Both the position numbers and the translations under genes were made by a program. A DNA stretch of 9,059 bases, taken from contig JBDLTI010000064.1 of NCBI GenBank assembly GCA_039805865.1, positions 1 through 9,059 of the forward strand, in the 5' to 3' direction. This document shows, piece by piece, positions 1-5,635 of this stretch. Below the pieces are notes generated by a model that worked only from the letters and a program-made list of their open reading frames with translations, was not told where the DNA came from and made no database searches. Numbering within the stretch: position 1 is the first letter of the stretch; each line of letters opens with the position of its first letter. Source of the DNA: Fluviibacter sp039805865. GTDB lineage: Bacteria > Pseudomonadota > Gammaproteobacteria > Burkholderiales > Rhodocyclaceae.

Positions 1-814
1 ACTCGATGAATTGATTCATGCGTGCCGTATCTTCTTCAACCGAAGCGCCGGGAAAGTTTTCCCATTCTTCGGTGTAGTAGGACTCATACCCGTCCGGCAC
101 CATCTTTGAAACAATGGCAATCACCCGTGCATTTGTCAGCTGCGCCAGGCGTGAGACACCGGTGACCGTGGCCGCAGGAAATCCGAAGAACGGCGCAAAC
201 ACCGCATCCTTCGGTCCGAAATCCTGATCCGGTAAATAATAGAATGGTGTACCGCGCTTCATGGCTTTCACGACCTTCAGCAAACCATCCTGACGAGAAA
301 CCAGTACCGGGTTCGTAAAACGGCTACGGCCGTGCAACAGCATATAGTTAAGCACCGGATTCTTCTGACGCGCATACATGCTGATCCACGAGCCCATCAT
401 TGAGGCACGGGTACCCGTCGCATCCAGCCCCACAAAATGCGGTGCCAACACCAGCGTCGGACGCCCATCATCACTGTAGAGGCGCTCTTCGTTATGCTGG
501 CGCACGATGCGGCGAATACGCTTCTCGGAAGCAAACCACATGAGTGAACGATCCAATACGGCCTGCGAGAAACGCACGCAATGTTTATAGACCAATTTCT
601 TGCGTTCGCTATCCGGCATATCGGGAAAACACAGCCGCAAATTCGTCAGCGCAACAAAACGCCGTTGTCGAGCCAGCGCCCAGAGAATCGTGCCCAAAAA
701 CGCACCGATCAACCGGATAACGCGTAGTGGCAACTTAGAAATCAACCAGACCAGCGCGATCAACAACCAGCTCGGCAGCGTTTTAAGGGTAATAGGTGGG
801 CGTTGATTATTCAT
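1..814 (-). CDS. LpxL/HtrB-family lysophospholipid (lipid A-type) acyltransferase, partial
   Basis: Reading the minus strand from the ATG at 814-812 gives 271 codons without a stop before the window edge, so the C-terminus is missing. Seen: a hydrophobic N-terminal anchor at about residues 14-47, the acyltransferase motif HX4D as HFVGLD (His126, Asp131), and the block YLPDQDFGP around 193-201, followed by a proline- and phenylalanine-rich stretch typical of the family. Known: LpxL/LpxM-type enzymes are inner-membrane proteins that transfer an acyl chain from acyl-ACP to a lipid A precursor. Family members are usually about 290-310 residues, so only some 20-40 residues are probably missing. 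The sequence alone does not separate LpxL from LpxM or from a paralogue acting on another lipid, so no symbol is given. The ATG is the first sensible start, but no good Shine-Dalgarno lies before it. The gene is divergent from metK and is functionally unrelated to it. Confidence 0.9.
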   Translation of the reverse strand, partial: MNNQRPPITLKTLPSWLLIALVWLISKLPLRVIRLIGAFLGTILWALARQRRFVALTNLRLCFPDMPDSERKKLVYKHCVRFSQAVLDRSLMWFASEKRIRRIVRQHNEERLYSDDGRPTLVLAPHFVGLDATGTRASMMGSWISMYARQKNPVLNYMLLHGRSRFTNPVLVSRQDGLLKVVKAMKRGTPFYYLPDQDFGPKDAVFAPFFGFPAATVTGVSRLAQLTNARVIAIVSKMVPDGYESYYTEEWENFPGASVEEDTARMNQFIE

Positions 815-830
815 AGGTGCATGCAGGATG

Positions 831-859
831 TTGACGCAAATAGCTTTTACGGCCACAAT
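831..859 (+). promoter_or_regulatory. Candidate sigma-70 promoter for metK
   Basis: TTGACG (831-836) and CACAAT (854-859) are separated by exactly 17 bases and match the sigma-70 consensus at 5 of 6 and 4 of 6 positions. The predicted start near 866 leaves a leader of about 168 nucleotides before metK, which is long for a housekeeping gene. No other pair in 815-1033 looked as good. I did not identify a MetJ-like or other operator. Confidence 0.5.
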
Positions 860-866
860 TATCGCA
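858..866 (-). promoter_or_regulatory. Candidate extended -10 promoter for the acyltransferase gene
   Basis: On the minus strand the bases read TGCGATAAT: a TG dinucleotide one base before a GATAAT hexamer, which is the extended -10 form. A weak -35-like TTGTCG lies at 888-883 with a long 19-base spacer. Transcription would begin near 851 and give a leader of about 37 nucleotides. The site overlaps the -10 of the divergent metK promoter. This is predicted from motif shape only. Confidence 0.4.
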
Positions 867-1033
867 GACCGCCGAGTTAAAACGACAACTTGCAGGGCGG
901 GGCCAGTCGAAACGACTGCCAAATCTGCTAAAGCGTCCCTCGCTCGAACCGATCCCCGGAGCAGGACACGCCCCACCAGCAAAGCATCGCTGGAACAAGT
1001 CCACCGGGGATTTGTTGTTTCTGGAGTATTCCA
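866..1033 (+). promoter_or_regulatory. Long, hairpin-rich metK 5' leader
   Basis: This gene-free stretch holds three good hairpins. First, CCGCC (869-873) pairs with GGCGG (896-900), enclosing AGTT (875-878) with AACT (887-890). Second, CAGTCG (904-909) pairs with CGACTG (913-918) around an AAA loop. Third, ATCCCCGG (952-959) pairs with CCGGGGAT (1004-1011), enclosing CCAGC (976-980) with GCTGG (989-993). A competing pairing, GGGGC (899-903) with GCCCC (970-974), is possible. The third stem ends 11 bases before the GGAG Shine-Dalgarno at 1023-1026. I do not recognise the SAM-I to SAM-VI or SAM/SAH riboswitch consensus in it. A regulatory role is inferred only from structure and position. Confidence 0.35.
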
Positions 1034-2197
1034 ATGAGCGAGTTTCTCTTTTCATCCGAGTCAGTCTCGGAAGGCCATCCCGATAAAGTTGCGGATCAGA
1101 TCTCTGATGCCATCCTTGACGCCATCCTAGCCGAAGACCCTACCGCACGCGTTGCCTGTGAAACCCTGGTTTCGACCGGCCTGGTCGTGATTTCCGGTGA
1201 GATCACCACCAAAGCCCACATCAACTATCGTGAAGTCGCCCAGGACACCGTGCGCCGTATCGGTTACGACAACTCGGACATCGGCTTCGACTACAAGTCG
1301 TGCGCCATCCTGACTGCCATCAACCGTCAGAGCCCGGACATTGCCCAGGGCGTGAACGAAGGTGAAGGCATTGATCTGGATCAGGGTGCGGGCGACCAGG
1401 GCCTGATGTTCGGTTACGCTTGCCGCGAAACCCCGACCCTGATGCCGTTCCCGATTTTCTACGCACACCGCATCATGCAGCGCCAGGCCGACCTGCGTCG
1501 CGATGGCCGCCTGCCCTGGCTGCGTCCGGATGCCAAGAGCCAGCTGACCGTGCGTTACGTCAACGGCAAGCCAGTCGCCATCGACACAGTCGTGGTCTCG
1601 ACCCAGCACGATGCTGATGTGACCCACAAGCAGATCGAAGAAGCCGTGATCGAAGAGATCATCAAGCCTGTCCTGCCTGCCGAATTCATCAACGACAACA
1701 TTCGTTACCTGATCAACCCGACCGGCCGTTTTGTGGTCGGTGGCCCGCACGGTGACTGTGGCCTCACTGGCCGCAAGATCATCGTTGATACCTATGGTGG
1801 CGCTGCCCACCACGGTGGCGGTGCTTTCTCGGGTAAGGATCCATCGAAGGTTGACCGCTCGGCTGCTTACGCCGGTCGTTACGTGGCCAAGAACATTGTG
1901 GCCGCCGGTCTGGCCGACAAGGCGGAAGTTCAGGTTGCCTACGCCATCGGCGTGGCTAAGCCTGTATCGCTGATGGTCAACACTTTTGGTACCGGCAAGA
2001 TCTCGGATGAAAAGATTGCTGCACTGGTGGCCGAGCACTTCGACCTGCGTCCGAAGGGCATCGTCCAATCGCTGGATCTGCTGCGTCCAATCTACTCGAA
2101 GACCGCCGCTTACGGCCACTTTGGCCGCGAAGAGCCGGAATTCACCTGGGAATGGACCGATAAGGCTGACGCCCTGCGCGCTGCCGCCGGCCTATAA
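1034..2197 (+). CDS. metK: S-adenosylmethionine synthase (methionine adenosyltransferase)
   Basis: This cytoplasmic enzyme makes SAM from methionine and ATP, releasing phosphate and pyrophosphate. The 387-residue product has the usual bacterial length. Visible signatures: EGHPDK at 13-18 (ATP and magnesium site), GAGDQGLMFG at 118-127, the DCGLTGRKI block at 241-249, and the glycine-rich loop GGGAFSGKD at 261-269. These are the two classic MetK signatures plus the central active-site segment, all intact. The ATG at 1034 is chosen because the family N-terminus (MSEFLFSSESVSEGHPDK) starts there and GGAG lies seven bases upstream. The gene stands alone between a long structured leader and an intrinsic terminator, so it is probably monocistronic. 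Its product feeds the methylation cycle whose recycling genes ahcY and metF lie just downstream. Nothing is missing or unusual in the protein. Confidence 0.98.
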   Translation: MSEFLFSSESVSEGHPDKVADQISDAILDAILAEDPTARVACETLVSTGLVVISGEITTKAHINYREVAQDTVRRIGYDNSDIGFDYKSCAILTAINRQSPDIAQGVNEGEGIDLDQGAGDQGLMFGYACRETPTLMPFPIFYAHRIMQRQADLRRDGRLPWLRPDAKSQLTVRYVNGKPVAIDTVVVSTQHDADVTHKQIEEAVIEEIIKPVLPAEFINDNIRYLINPTGRFVVGGPHGDCGLTGRKIIVDTYGGAAHHGGGAFSGKDPSKVDRSAAYAGRYVAKNIVAAGLADKAEVQVAYAIGVAKPVSLMVNTFGTGKISDEKIAALVAEHFDLRPKGIVQSLDLLRPIYSKTAAYGHFGREEPEFTWEWTDKADALRAAAGL

Positions 2198-2214
2198 ACC
2201 CCGGTAAGCCATTG

Positions 2215-2250
2215 ATCCCGGACGCCTATTTGGGCGATCCGGGATTTTTT
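2215..2250 (+). terminator. Rho-independent terminator of metK
   Basis: ATCCCGGA (2215-2222) pairs perfectly with TCCGGGAT (2238-2245), and CGCC (2223-2226) extends the stem with GGCG (2233-2236). A run of six T (2245-2250) follows directly. It starts 17 bases after the metK stop and separates metK from the ahcY promoter. Confidence 0.93.
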
Positions 2251-2261
2251 CGCACAGATTC

Positions 2262-2270
2262 TGGTACAAT
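2262..2270 (+). promoter_or_regulatory. Extended -10 promoter for the ahcY operon
   Basis: TGGTACAAT is an extended -10 element: TG, one base, then TACAAT (5 of 6 to consensus) at 2265-2270. No convincing -35 hexamer is present, because the expected position falls in the metK terminator stem and T-run. Transcription should begin near 2277, only a few bases before the first helix of the SAH riboswitch, which supports the assignment. Confidence 0.6.
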
Positions 2271-2279
2271 TCGTCCCAT

Positions 2280-2342
2280 TCCGAGGAGCGCTGCGACGCA
2301 GAGTTTTTCTGCTGCCAGGCTCGGATCAGATTAACTGCGCTC
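2280..2342 (+). promoter_or_regulatory. S-adenosylhomocysteine (SAH) riboswitch
   Basis: The conserved blocks of the SAH aptamer are present in order: CCGAGGAGCGCTGCGAC (2281-2297), GCCAGGCTCGGA (2314-2325) and GCGCTCACC (2337-2345). The first helix is TCCGAG (2280-2285) with CTCGGA (2320-2325). The variable hairpin is GCAGA (2298-2302) with TCTGC (2308-2312). The long-range pairing is GAGCGC (2286-2291) with GCGCTC (2337-2342). Known: this class binds SAH and discriminates strongly against SAM; it occurs mainly upstream of ahcY in Beta- and Gammaproteobacteria and switches expression on. Inferred here: SAH build-up raises ahcY expression, and probably that of the two downstream genes. The expression platform is not obvious; see the next hairpin. 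Confidence 0.95.
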
Positions 2343-2386
2343 ACCTGACCAACCTGCGGGGTTGGTGGATCAGGTGAAGACCGCAG
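2335..2386 (+). other. Strong hairpin downstream of the SAH aptamer (candidate expression platform)
   Basis: CACCTGA (2342-2348) and CCAACC (2349-2354) pair with GGTTGG (2360-2365) and TCAGGTG (2370-2376), with TGGA bulged. CTGCG (2335-2339) can also pair with CGCAG (2382-2386). That outer arm uses bases 2337-2339, which the aptamer needs for its long-range pairing, so the two folds compete. The 3' arm contains AGGTGA (2372-2377), a perfect match to part of the anti-Shine-Dalgarno sequence, so the stem could also hide a ribosome site. There is no following T-run, so it is not an intrinsic terminator. Pairing is seen directly; function is inferred. Confidence 0.5.
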
Positions 2387-2387
2387 A

Positions 2388-2462
2388 ATGTGCAACACAA
2401 GTTCAACGGTTTCCTTGCTTGATTCACACCCGCTTTGCTTTAGGGAAAAGGAAGCTCTATGA
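2388..2462 (+). CDS. Possible 24-codon upstream ORF overlapping the ahcY start
   Basis: An ATG at 2388 opens a 24-codon frame whose TGA (2460-2462) overlaps the ahcY ATG (2459-2461) in the ATGA arrangement typical of translational coupling. The Shine-Dalgarno-like AGGTGA (2372-2377) lies ten bases upstream, a little far, and sits inside the hairpin after the riboswitch. The predicted peptide has no recognisable domain, signal sequence or amino-acid run that would suggest attenuation. ahcY has its own good ribosome site, so coupling is not required. This may be chance. Confidence 0.22.
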   Translation: MCNTSSTVSLLDSHPLCFREKEAL

Positions 2463-3868
2463 ACGCAACACAAAAAGATTACGTCATTGCCGATATGTCG
2501 CTGGCCGACTGGGGTCGCCGCGAGATTCTTATCGCCGAAACCGAAATGCCGGGCCTGATGGCCATCCGCGAAGAATTCGCCGCCACCCAGCCACTACGTG
2601 GCGCCCGCATCACCGGTTCGCTGCACATGACCATTCAGACCGCCGTGCTGATCGAAACGCTGCAAGCCCTGGGTGCCGAAGTACGCTGGGCCTCGTGCAA
2701 CATCTTCTCGACACAGGATCACGCTGCCGCCGCTATTGCTGCCCAAGGTACGCCTGTCTTTGCCGTTAAGGGCGAATCGCTGGAAGACTACTGGGATTAC
2801 ACCCACCGCATTTTCGAGTGGACCGACGGCGGTTACTCGAACATGATTCTTGATGACGGCGGCGATGCCACTCTGTTGCTGCACCTCGGTGCCAAAGCAG
2901 AAAAAGATCAGGCCGTGCTGAACAATCCGGGCAGCGAAGAAGAGCGCATCCTCTTTGCCGCCATCAAGGCCAAGATCGCCGTTGACCCCACCTGGTACTC
3001 CGACCGTTTGAGCAAGATCAAGGGCGTGACCGAAGAAACCACCACCGGCGTACACCGTCTGTATCAGATGCATGCCCGTGGCGACCTCAAGTTCCCCGGC
3101 ATCAACGTCAATGACTCGGTCACCAAATCGAAGTTCGACAACCTGTATGGCTGCCGCGAATCGCTGGTCGATGGCATCAAGCGCGCCACCGATGTCATGG
3201 TTGCCGGCAAGGTGGCCGTCGTTGCCGGTTATGGCGACGTAGGCAAGGGCTCGGCACAGGCACTGCGTGCACTGTCGGCCCAAGTCTGGGTCACCGAAAT
3301 CGATCCGATCTGCGCCCTGCAAGCTGCCATGGAAGGCTACCGCGTGGTCACGATGGAATACGCCGCTGAACATGCTGACATTTTTGTCACCACCACCGGC
3401 AACTTCCACGTCATCACCCATGACCACATGGTGAAGATGAAGAACAACGCCATCGTCTGCAACATCGGTCACTTCGACAATGAAATCGATGTCGCTTCGA
3501 TCGAAAAATACCAGTGGGAAGAAATCAAGCCACAGGTCGATCACGTGATCTTCCCGGACGGCAAGCGCATCATCCTGCTGGCCAAGGGTCGCCTGGTGAA
3601 TCTGGGTTGCGGCACAGGCCATCCGTCTTACGTGATGAGCTCGTCGTTTGCGAACCAGACGATTGCCCAGATCGAACTGTGGACCGAACGCGATACCAAC
3701 AAGTATCCGGTTGGCGTTTACACGCTGCCTAAGCACCTTGATGAAAAGGTCGCCCGCCTGCAGCTGAAGACGCTGAACGCACAGCTCACTGAACTCACCG
3801 ATCAGCAGGCAGCGTATATTAGTGTTAACAAGGCTGGCCCCTATAAGCCAGAACACTACCGCTACTAA
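2459..3868 (+). CDS. ahcY: Adenosylhomocysteinase (S-adenosyl-L-homocysteine hydrolase)
   Basis: This cytoplasmic NAD-dependent enzyme hydrolyses SAH reversibly to homocysteine and adenosine, removing the product that inhibits methyltransferases. Visible residues: SLHMTIQTA around 54-62 with the substrate histidine His56; NDSVTKSKFDN at 218-228, carrying the lysine, aspartate and asparagine that match human Lys186, Asp190 and Asn191 (here Lys223, Asp227, Asn228); the NAD-binding loop GYGDVGKG at 257-264; NLGCGTGHPS at 381-390; and the C-terminal KPEHYRY, which reaches into the partner subunit's cofactor site in the homotetramer. At 469 residues it is the long bacterial form, with an insert of about 40 residues near 146-190 that the human enzyme lacks. 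The start is set by AGGA (2449-2452), six bases upstream. It is the first gene of a likely three-gene operon under the SAH riboswitch. Confidence 0.98.
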   Translation: MNATQKDYVIADMSLADWGRREILIAETEMPGLMAIREEFAATQPLRGARITGSLHMTIQTAVLIETLQALGAEVRWASCNIFSTQDHAAAAIAAQGTPVFAVKGESLEDYWDYTHRIFEWTDGGYSNMILDDGGDATLLLHLGAKAEKDQAVLNNPGSEEERILFAAIKAKIAVDPTWYSDRLSKIKGVTEETTTGVHRLYQMHARGDLKFPGINVNDSVTKSKFDNLYGCRESLVDGIKRATDVMVAGKVAVVAGYGDVGKGSAQALRALSAQVWVTEIDPICALQAAMEGYRVVTMEYAAEHADIFVTTTGNFHVITHDHMVKMKNNAIVCNIGHFDNEIDVASIEKYQWEEIKPQVDHVIFPDGKRIILLAKGRLVNLGCGTGHPSYVMSSSFANQTIAQIELWTERDTNKYPVGVYTLPKHLDEKVARLQLKTLNAQLTELTDQQAAYISVNKAGPYKPEHYRY

Positions 3869-3885
3869 TCGAAGGAAACCTCGCC

Positions 3886-4242
3886 ATGAAACTGCTGTTG
3901 ACCTGGGCACTGAATGCCGTTGCGTTGCTGCTGGTCCCGTACATCGTACCGGGCATCCACATCGAGAGCTTCGGCTCTGCACTCATCGCCGTCGTTATTC
4001 TAGGCCTGGTCAACGCAGTCATCCGCCCGATCTTCATCCTGCTGACACTACCGGTCACCCTGCTCACGCTGGGGCTGTTCCTGTTCGTGATCAACGCGAT
4101 GATGTTCTGGTGGGTAGGCGACATCCTCAGCGGTTTCAAAGTAGAAGGGTTCTTTGCGGCTCTCTTTGGTTCTATTGTTTACAGCATCGCCAGCTGGTTC
4201 CTCTCGTCACTGACCGAGCAACCACGCGTCGAGCGCGTCTGA
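3886..4242 (+). CDS. Small four-helix membrane protein, phage holin 4_2 family, unknown function
   Basis: The 118-residue product is almost entirely hydrophobic, with about four predicted membrane segments (roughly residues 2-22, 30-51, 53-78 and 87-110) and a short charged tail ending PRVERV. The core NAVIRPIFILLTLPVTLLTL is the hallmark of the family named 'phage holin 4_2' (Pfam Phage_holin_4_2, from memory). Despite the name, chromosomal members are widespread and their function is unknown. Here no lysis genes or other phage genes are nearby. The gene sits 17 bases after ahcY with a good AAGGAAA ribosome site (3872-3878), and 18 bases before metF, so it is probably co-transcribed with both and falls under the SAH riboswitch. 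That position suggests, but does not show, a role linked to the methylation cycle, for example handling of homocysteine, adenosine or a related metabolite at the inner membrane. Confidence 0.85.
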   Translation: MKLLLTWALNAVALLLVPYIVPGIHIESFGSALIAVVILGLVNAVIRPIFILLTLPVTLLTLGLFLFVINAMMFWWVGDILSGFKVEGFFAALFGSIVYSIASWFLSSLTEQPRVERV

Positions 4243-4260
4243 TTTTCCCCGGATTCCTGC

Positions 4261-5097
4261 ATGACTCAACCATCGGTCGAACTCTCCGTCGAATACTTCC
4301 CTCCACAAACACCGGAAGGACTCGAGAAGCTTCGTGTTGTCCGCCAAAAGCTGGCCGCGCTTGAGCCCACCTTCTGTTCGGTCACCTATGGCGCTGGTGG
4401 TTCCACGCGTGAGCGTACATTTGCCGTGATCCGCGAGATGGTCGATGAAGGCATTGATGCCGCGCCGCACCTCTCATGCATTGGCTCCACCCGTGACAGC
4501 ATTCGAGAAATCCTCGATGAGTATCTGGATCTGGGTATCAATCGTATCGTCGCACTACGTGGCGATCTCCCTTCCGGTATGGCTGAAGCCGGTGAATTCC
4601 GCTATGCGAATGAACTTGTCGAATTTATCCGCGAAACCACCGGCGACCACTTCAGCATCGAAGTCGCTGCCTATCCGGAATGGCACCCCCAGGCCCGCAC
4701 ACCCGCGGACGACCTGCGCGCCTTTGTTAACAAAATGAATGCGGGCGCTGATTCGGCCATTACCCAGTACTTCTTTAATGCCGACGCCTACTTCAATTTT
4801 GTCGAAGCGGCCCGTAATGCCGGCGTGACTCAGCCCATCGTACCGGGCATCATGCCAATTAGCGGCTTTACCAAGCTGGCTCGATTCTCGGATGCCTGTG
4901 GCGCCGAAATCCCACGCTGGATGCGTCGCACGCTGGAAAGCTATGGCGACGACACGGATAGCATCAAAGCCTTTGGCCTGGATGTCATTACAGACCTCTG
5001 CGAGCAGCTGATTGAAGGCGGCGCGCCGGGTCTGCATTTCTACACGATGAACCAGTCTGCGCTCACACTGGAAATCTGCCGCCGCCTAGGCCTTTGA
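4261..5097 (+). CDS. metF: 5,10-methylenetetrahydrofolate reductase
   Basis: MetF is a cytoplasmic FAD enzyme that reduces 5,10-methylene- to 5-methyl-tetrahydrofolate, the methyl donor for converting homocysteine to methionine. The 278-residue product has the size of a bacterial single-domain (barrel) MetF. Visible motifs: VEYFPPQTPEG at 10-20, with Glu11 at the position of the catalytic Glu28 of the E. coli enzyme; CSVTYGAGGSTR at 39-50; HLSCIG at 70-75; ALRGDLP at 98-104, with Asp102 at the folate-binding aspartate; and GLHFYTMN near the C-terminus (257-264). The ATG fits the family N-terminus, but the ribosome site is weak. It is last in the ahcY operon, so its output is matched to the homocysteine released by AhcY. 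I see no clear intrinsic terminator after it, only a T-run at 5161-5167 without a convincing stem. Confidence 0.97.
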   Translation: MTQPSVELSVEYFPPQTPEGLEKLRVVRQKLAALEPTFCSVTYGAGGSTRERTFAVIREMVDEGIDAAPHLSCIGSTRDSIREILDEYLDLGINRIVALRGDLPSGMAEAGEFRYANELVEFIRETTGDHFSIEVAAYPEWHPQARTPADDLRAFVNKMNAGADSAITQYFFNADAYFNFVEAARNAGVTQPIVPGIMPISGFTKLARFSDACGAEIPRWMRRTLESYGDDTDSIKAFGLDVITDLCEQLIEGGAPGLHFYTMNQSALTLEICRRLGL

Positions 5098-5148
5098 TTA
5101 GCCGAACATTCTTTATGAATAACTAGGCAGCTATTTTCAATTTCCCTA

Positions 5149-5177
5149 AGGACAACCCGGTTTTTTTGTTTTACACT
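5149..5177 (+). promoter_or_regulatory. Candidate promoter for the cytochrome c gene
   Basis: AGGACA (5149-5154) and TACACT (5172-5177) lie 17 bases apart and each matches the sigma-70 consensus at 4 of 6 positions; the spacer contains a T-run. Transcription would begin near 5184, leaving a leader of about 60 bases. A good FNR-type site (TTGAT-N4-ATCAA) was not found. Confidence 0.4.
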
Positions 5178-5183
5178 AGCGCA

Positions 5184-5207
5184 ACAGTTAACCCAATCAT
5201 CAACTGT
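5184..5207 (+). repeat. Inverted repeat ACAGTT-N12-AACTGT in the cytochrome c leader
   Basis: ACAGTT (5184-5189) is the exact reverse complement of AACTGT (5202-5207), with 12 bases between. It sits at the predicted transcript start, so it could be a 5'-end stem that stabilises the mRNA or an operator for an unknown regulator. A six-base repeat of this kind can also arise by chance. Confidence 0.25.
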
Positions 5208-5243
5208 CCAGATTCGCACAATCACTATCAGGAGACATACAAC

Positions 5244-5552
5244 ATGAAAGCTATGCTCGTAATCGCCGCTGCTGCCGGCGCACTGCTTGCCCAAAACGCC
5301 ATTGCTGCTGATGGCAAAGGTACTTACACCAAAGCCTGTGCTAGCTGCCACGCTACCGGCGCAGCAGGCGCTCCAAAGTTCGGCGACAAAGCCGCCTGGG
5401 CGCCGCGCATCAAGACCGGCATGCCAGCTCTGTACAACGTTGGTCTGAAGGGCAAACCCGGTACTGCCATGATGCCAAAGGGTGGCAATGCATCGCTGTC
5501 GGATGACGATGTCAAAGCTGCTGTTGACTACATGGTAGACGCCGCAAAATAA
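5244..5552 (+). CDS. Periplasmic monohaem cytochrome c, c5-like
   Basis: A small electron carrier of 102 residues. Residues 1-22 form a Sec signal peptide: a short basic start, an alanine/leucine-rich core and AIAA before the mature DGKGTYTKAC. The haem site is CASCH at 32-36 (Cys32 and Cys35 thioethers, His36 axial ligand). The likely second axial ligand is Met77 in MMPKGG, the position equivalent to the MPP(R/K)GG of c5-type cytochromes. The mature protein would be about 80 residues, usual for that family. The ATG at 5244 is preferred because AGGAG (5230-5234) lies nine bases upstream and it gives a proper signal peptide; the in-frame ATG at 5166 would add 26 unlikely residues. The gene has its own promoter candidate and a strong terminator, so it appears monocistronic. 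Its redox partner cannot be told from this window. Confidence 0.93.
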   Translation: MKAMLVIAAAAGALLAQNAIAADGKGTYTKACASCHATGAAGAPKFGDKAAWAPRIKTGMPALYNVGLKGKPGTAMMPKGGNASLSDDDVKAAVDYMVDAAK

Positions 5553-5570
5553 TTGCGTAGCCGCTCCCAT

Positions 5571-5599
5571 AAAACCGACCTCACGGGGTCGGTTTTTTT
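5571..5599 (+). terminator. Rho-independent terminator of the cytochrome c gene
   Basis: CCGACC (5575-5580) pairs with GGTCGG (5587-5592), extended by the flanking A and T runs to about ten pairs, with a six-base loop and seven T (5593-5599). The A-run on the 5' side means the structure could also work on the opposite strand. Only 36 bases separate it from the next gene, and I see no convincing promoter in that AT-rich gap. Confidence 0.93.
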
Positions 5600-5635
5600 A
5601 TGTAAAAATGGAAGAAATATTTTTCGGAGCCTGAC

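Noticed and set aside
828..1037. 69-codon plus-strand frame ending in an ATGA overlap with metK, a possible leader peptide
   Set aside because: Its ATG lies upstream of the best metK promoter, it has no Shine-Dalgarno, and its composition looks like translated noncoding GC-rich DNA.
1127..2119. 330-codon open frame on the minus strand opposite metK
   Set aside because: A shadow of metK codon use with no family motif and no ribosome site of note.
2342..2376. Hairpin after the SAH aptamer as an intrinsic terminator
   Set aside because: The stem is strong, but the following bases (AAGACCGCAG) contain no T-run.
2594..3982. Long (462-codon) open frame on the minus strand opposite ahcY
   Set aside because: It mirrors a highly conserved, codon-biased gene, has no recognisable protein motif, and also runs through the ahcY stop. 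Such antisense frames are common opposite GC-rich genes.
3886..4242. Prophage or lysis cassette suggested by the holin-like family name
   Set aside because: No endolysin, spanin, integrase or other phage gene is nearby, the gene is embedded in a housekeeping operon, and this family has many chromosomal members unrelated to phage.
4207..4470. Minus-strand frame across the junction of the membrane-protein gene and metF
   Set aside because: It overlaps two well-supported plus-strand genes and shows no protein family features.
5107..5167. Intrinsic terminator after metF: ATTC/GAAT repeat near 5108 and T-run at 5161-5167
   Set aside because: The only pairings are four bases long or have loops too short to form, and none sits directly before the T-run.
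5166..5243. Earlier in-frame ATG for the cytochrome c gene
   Set aside because: It overlaps the predicted -35/-10 region and would bury the signal peptide behind 26 unlikely residues; the ATG at 5244 has AGGAG and gives a proper signal peptide.
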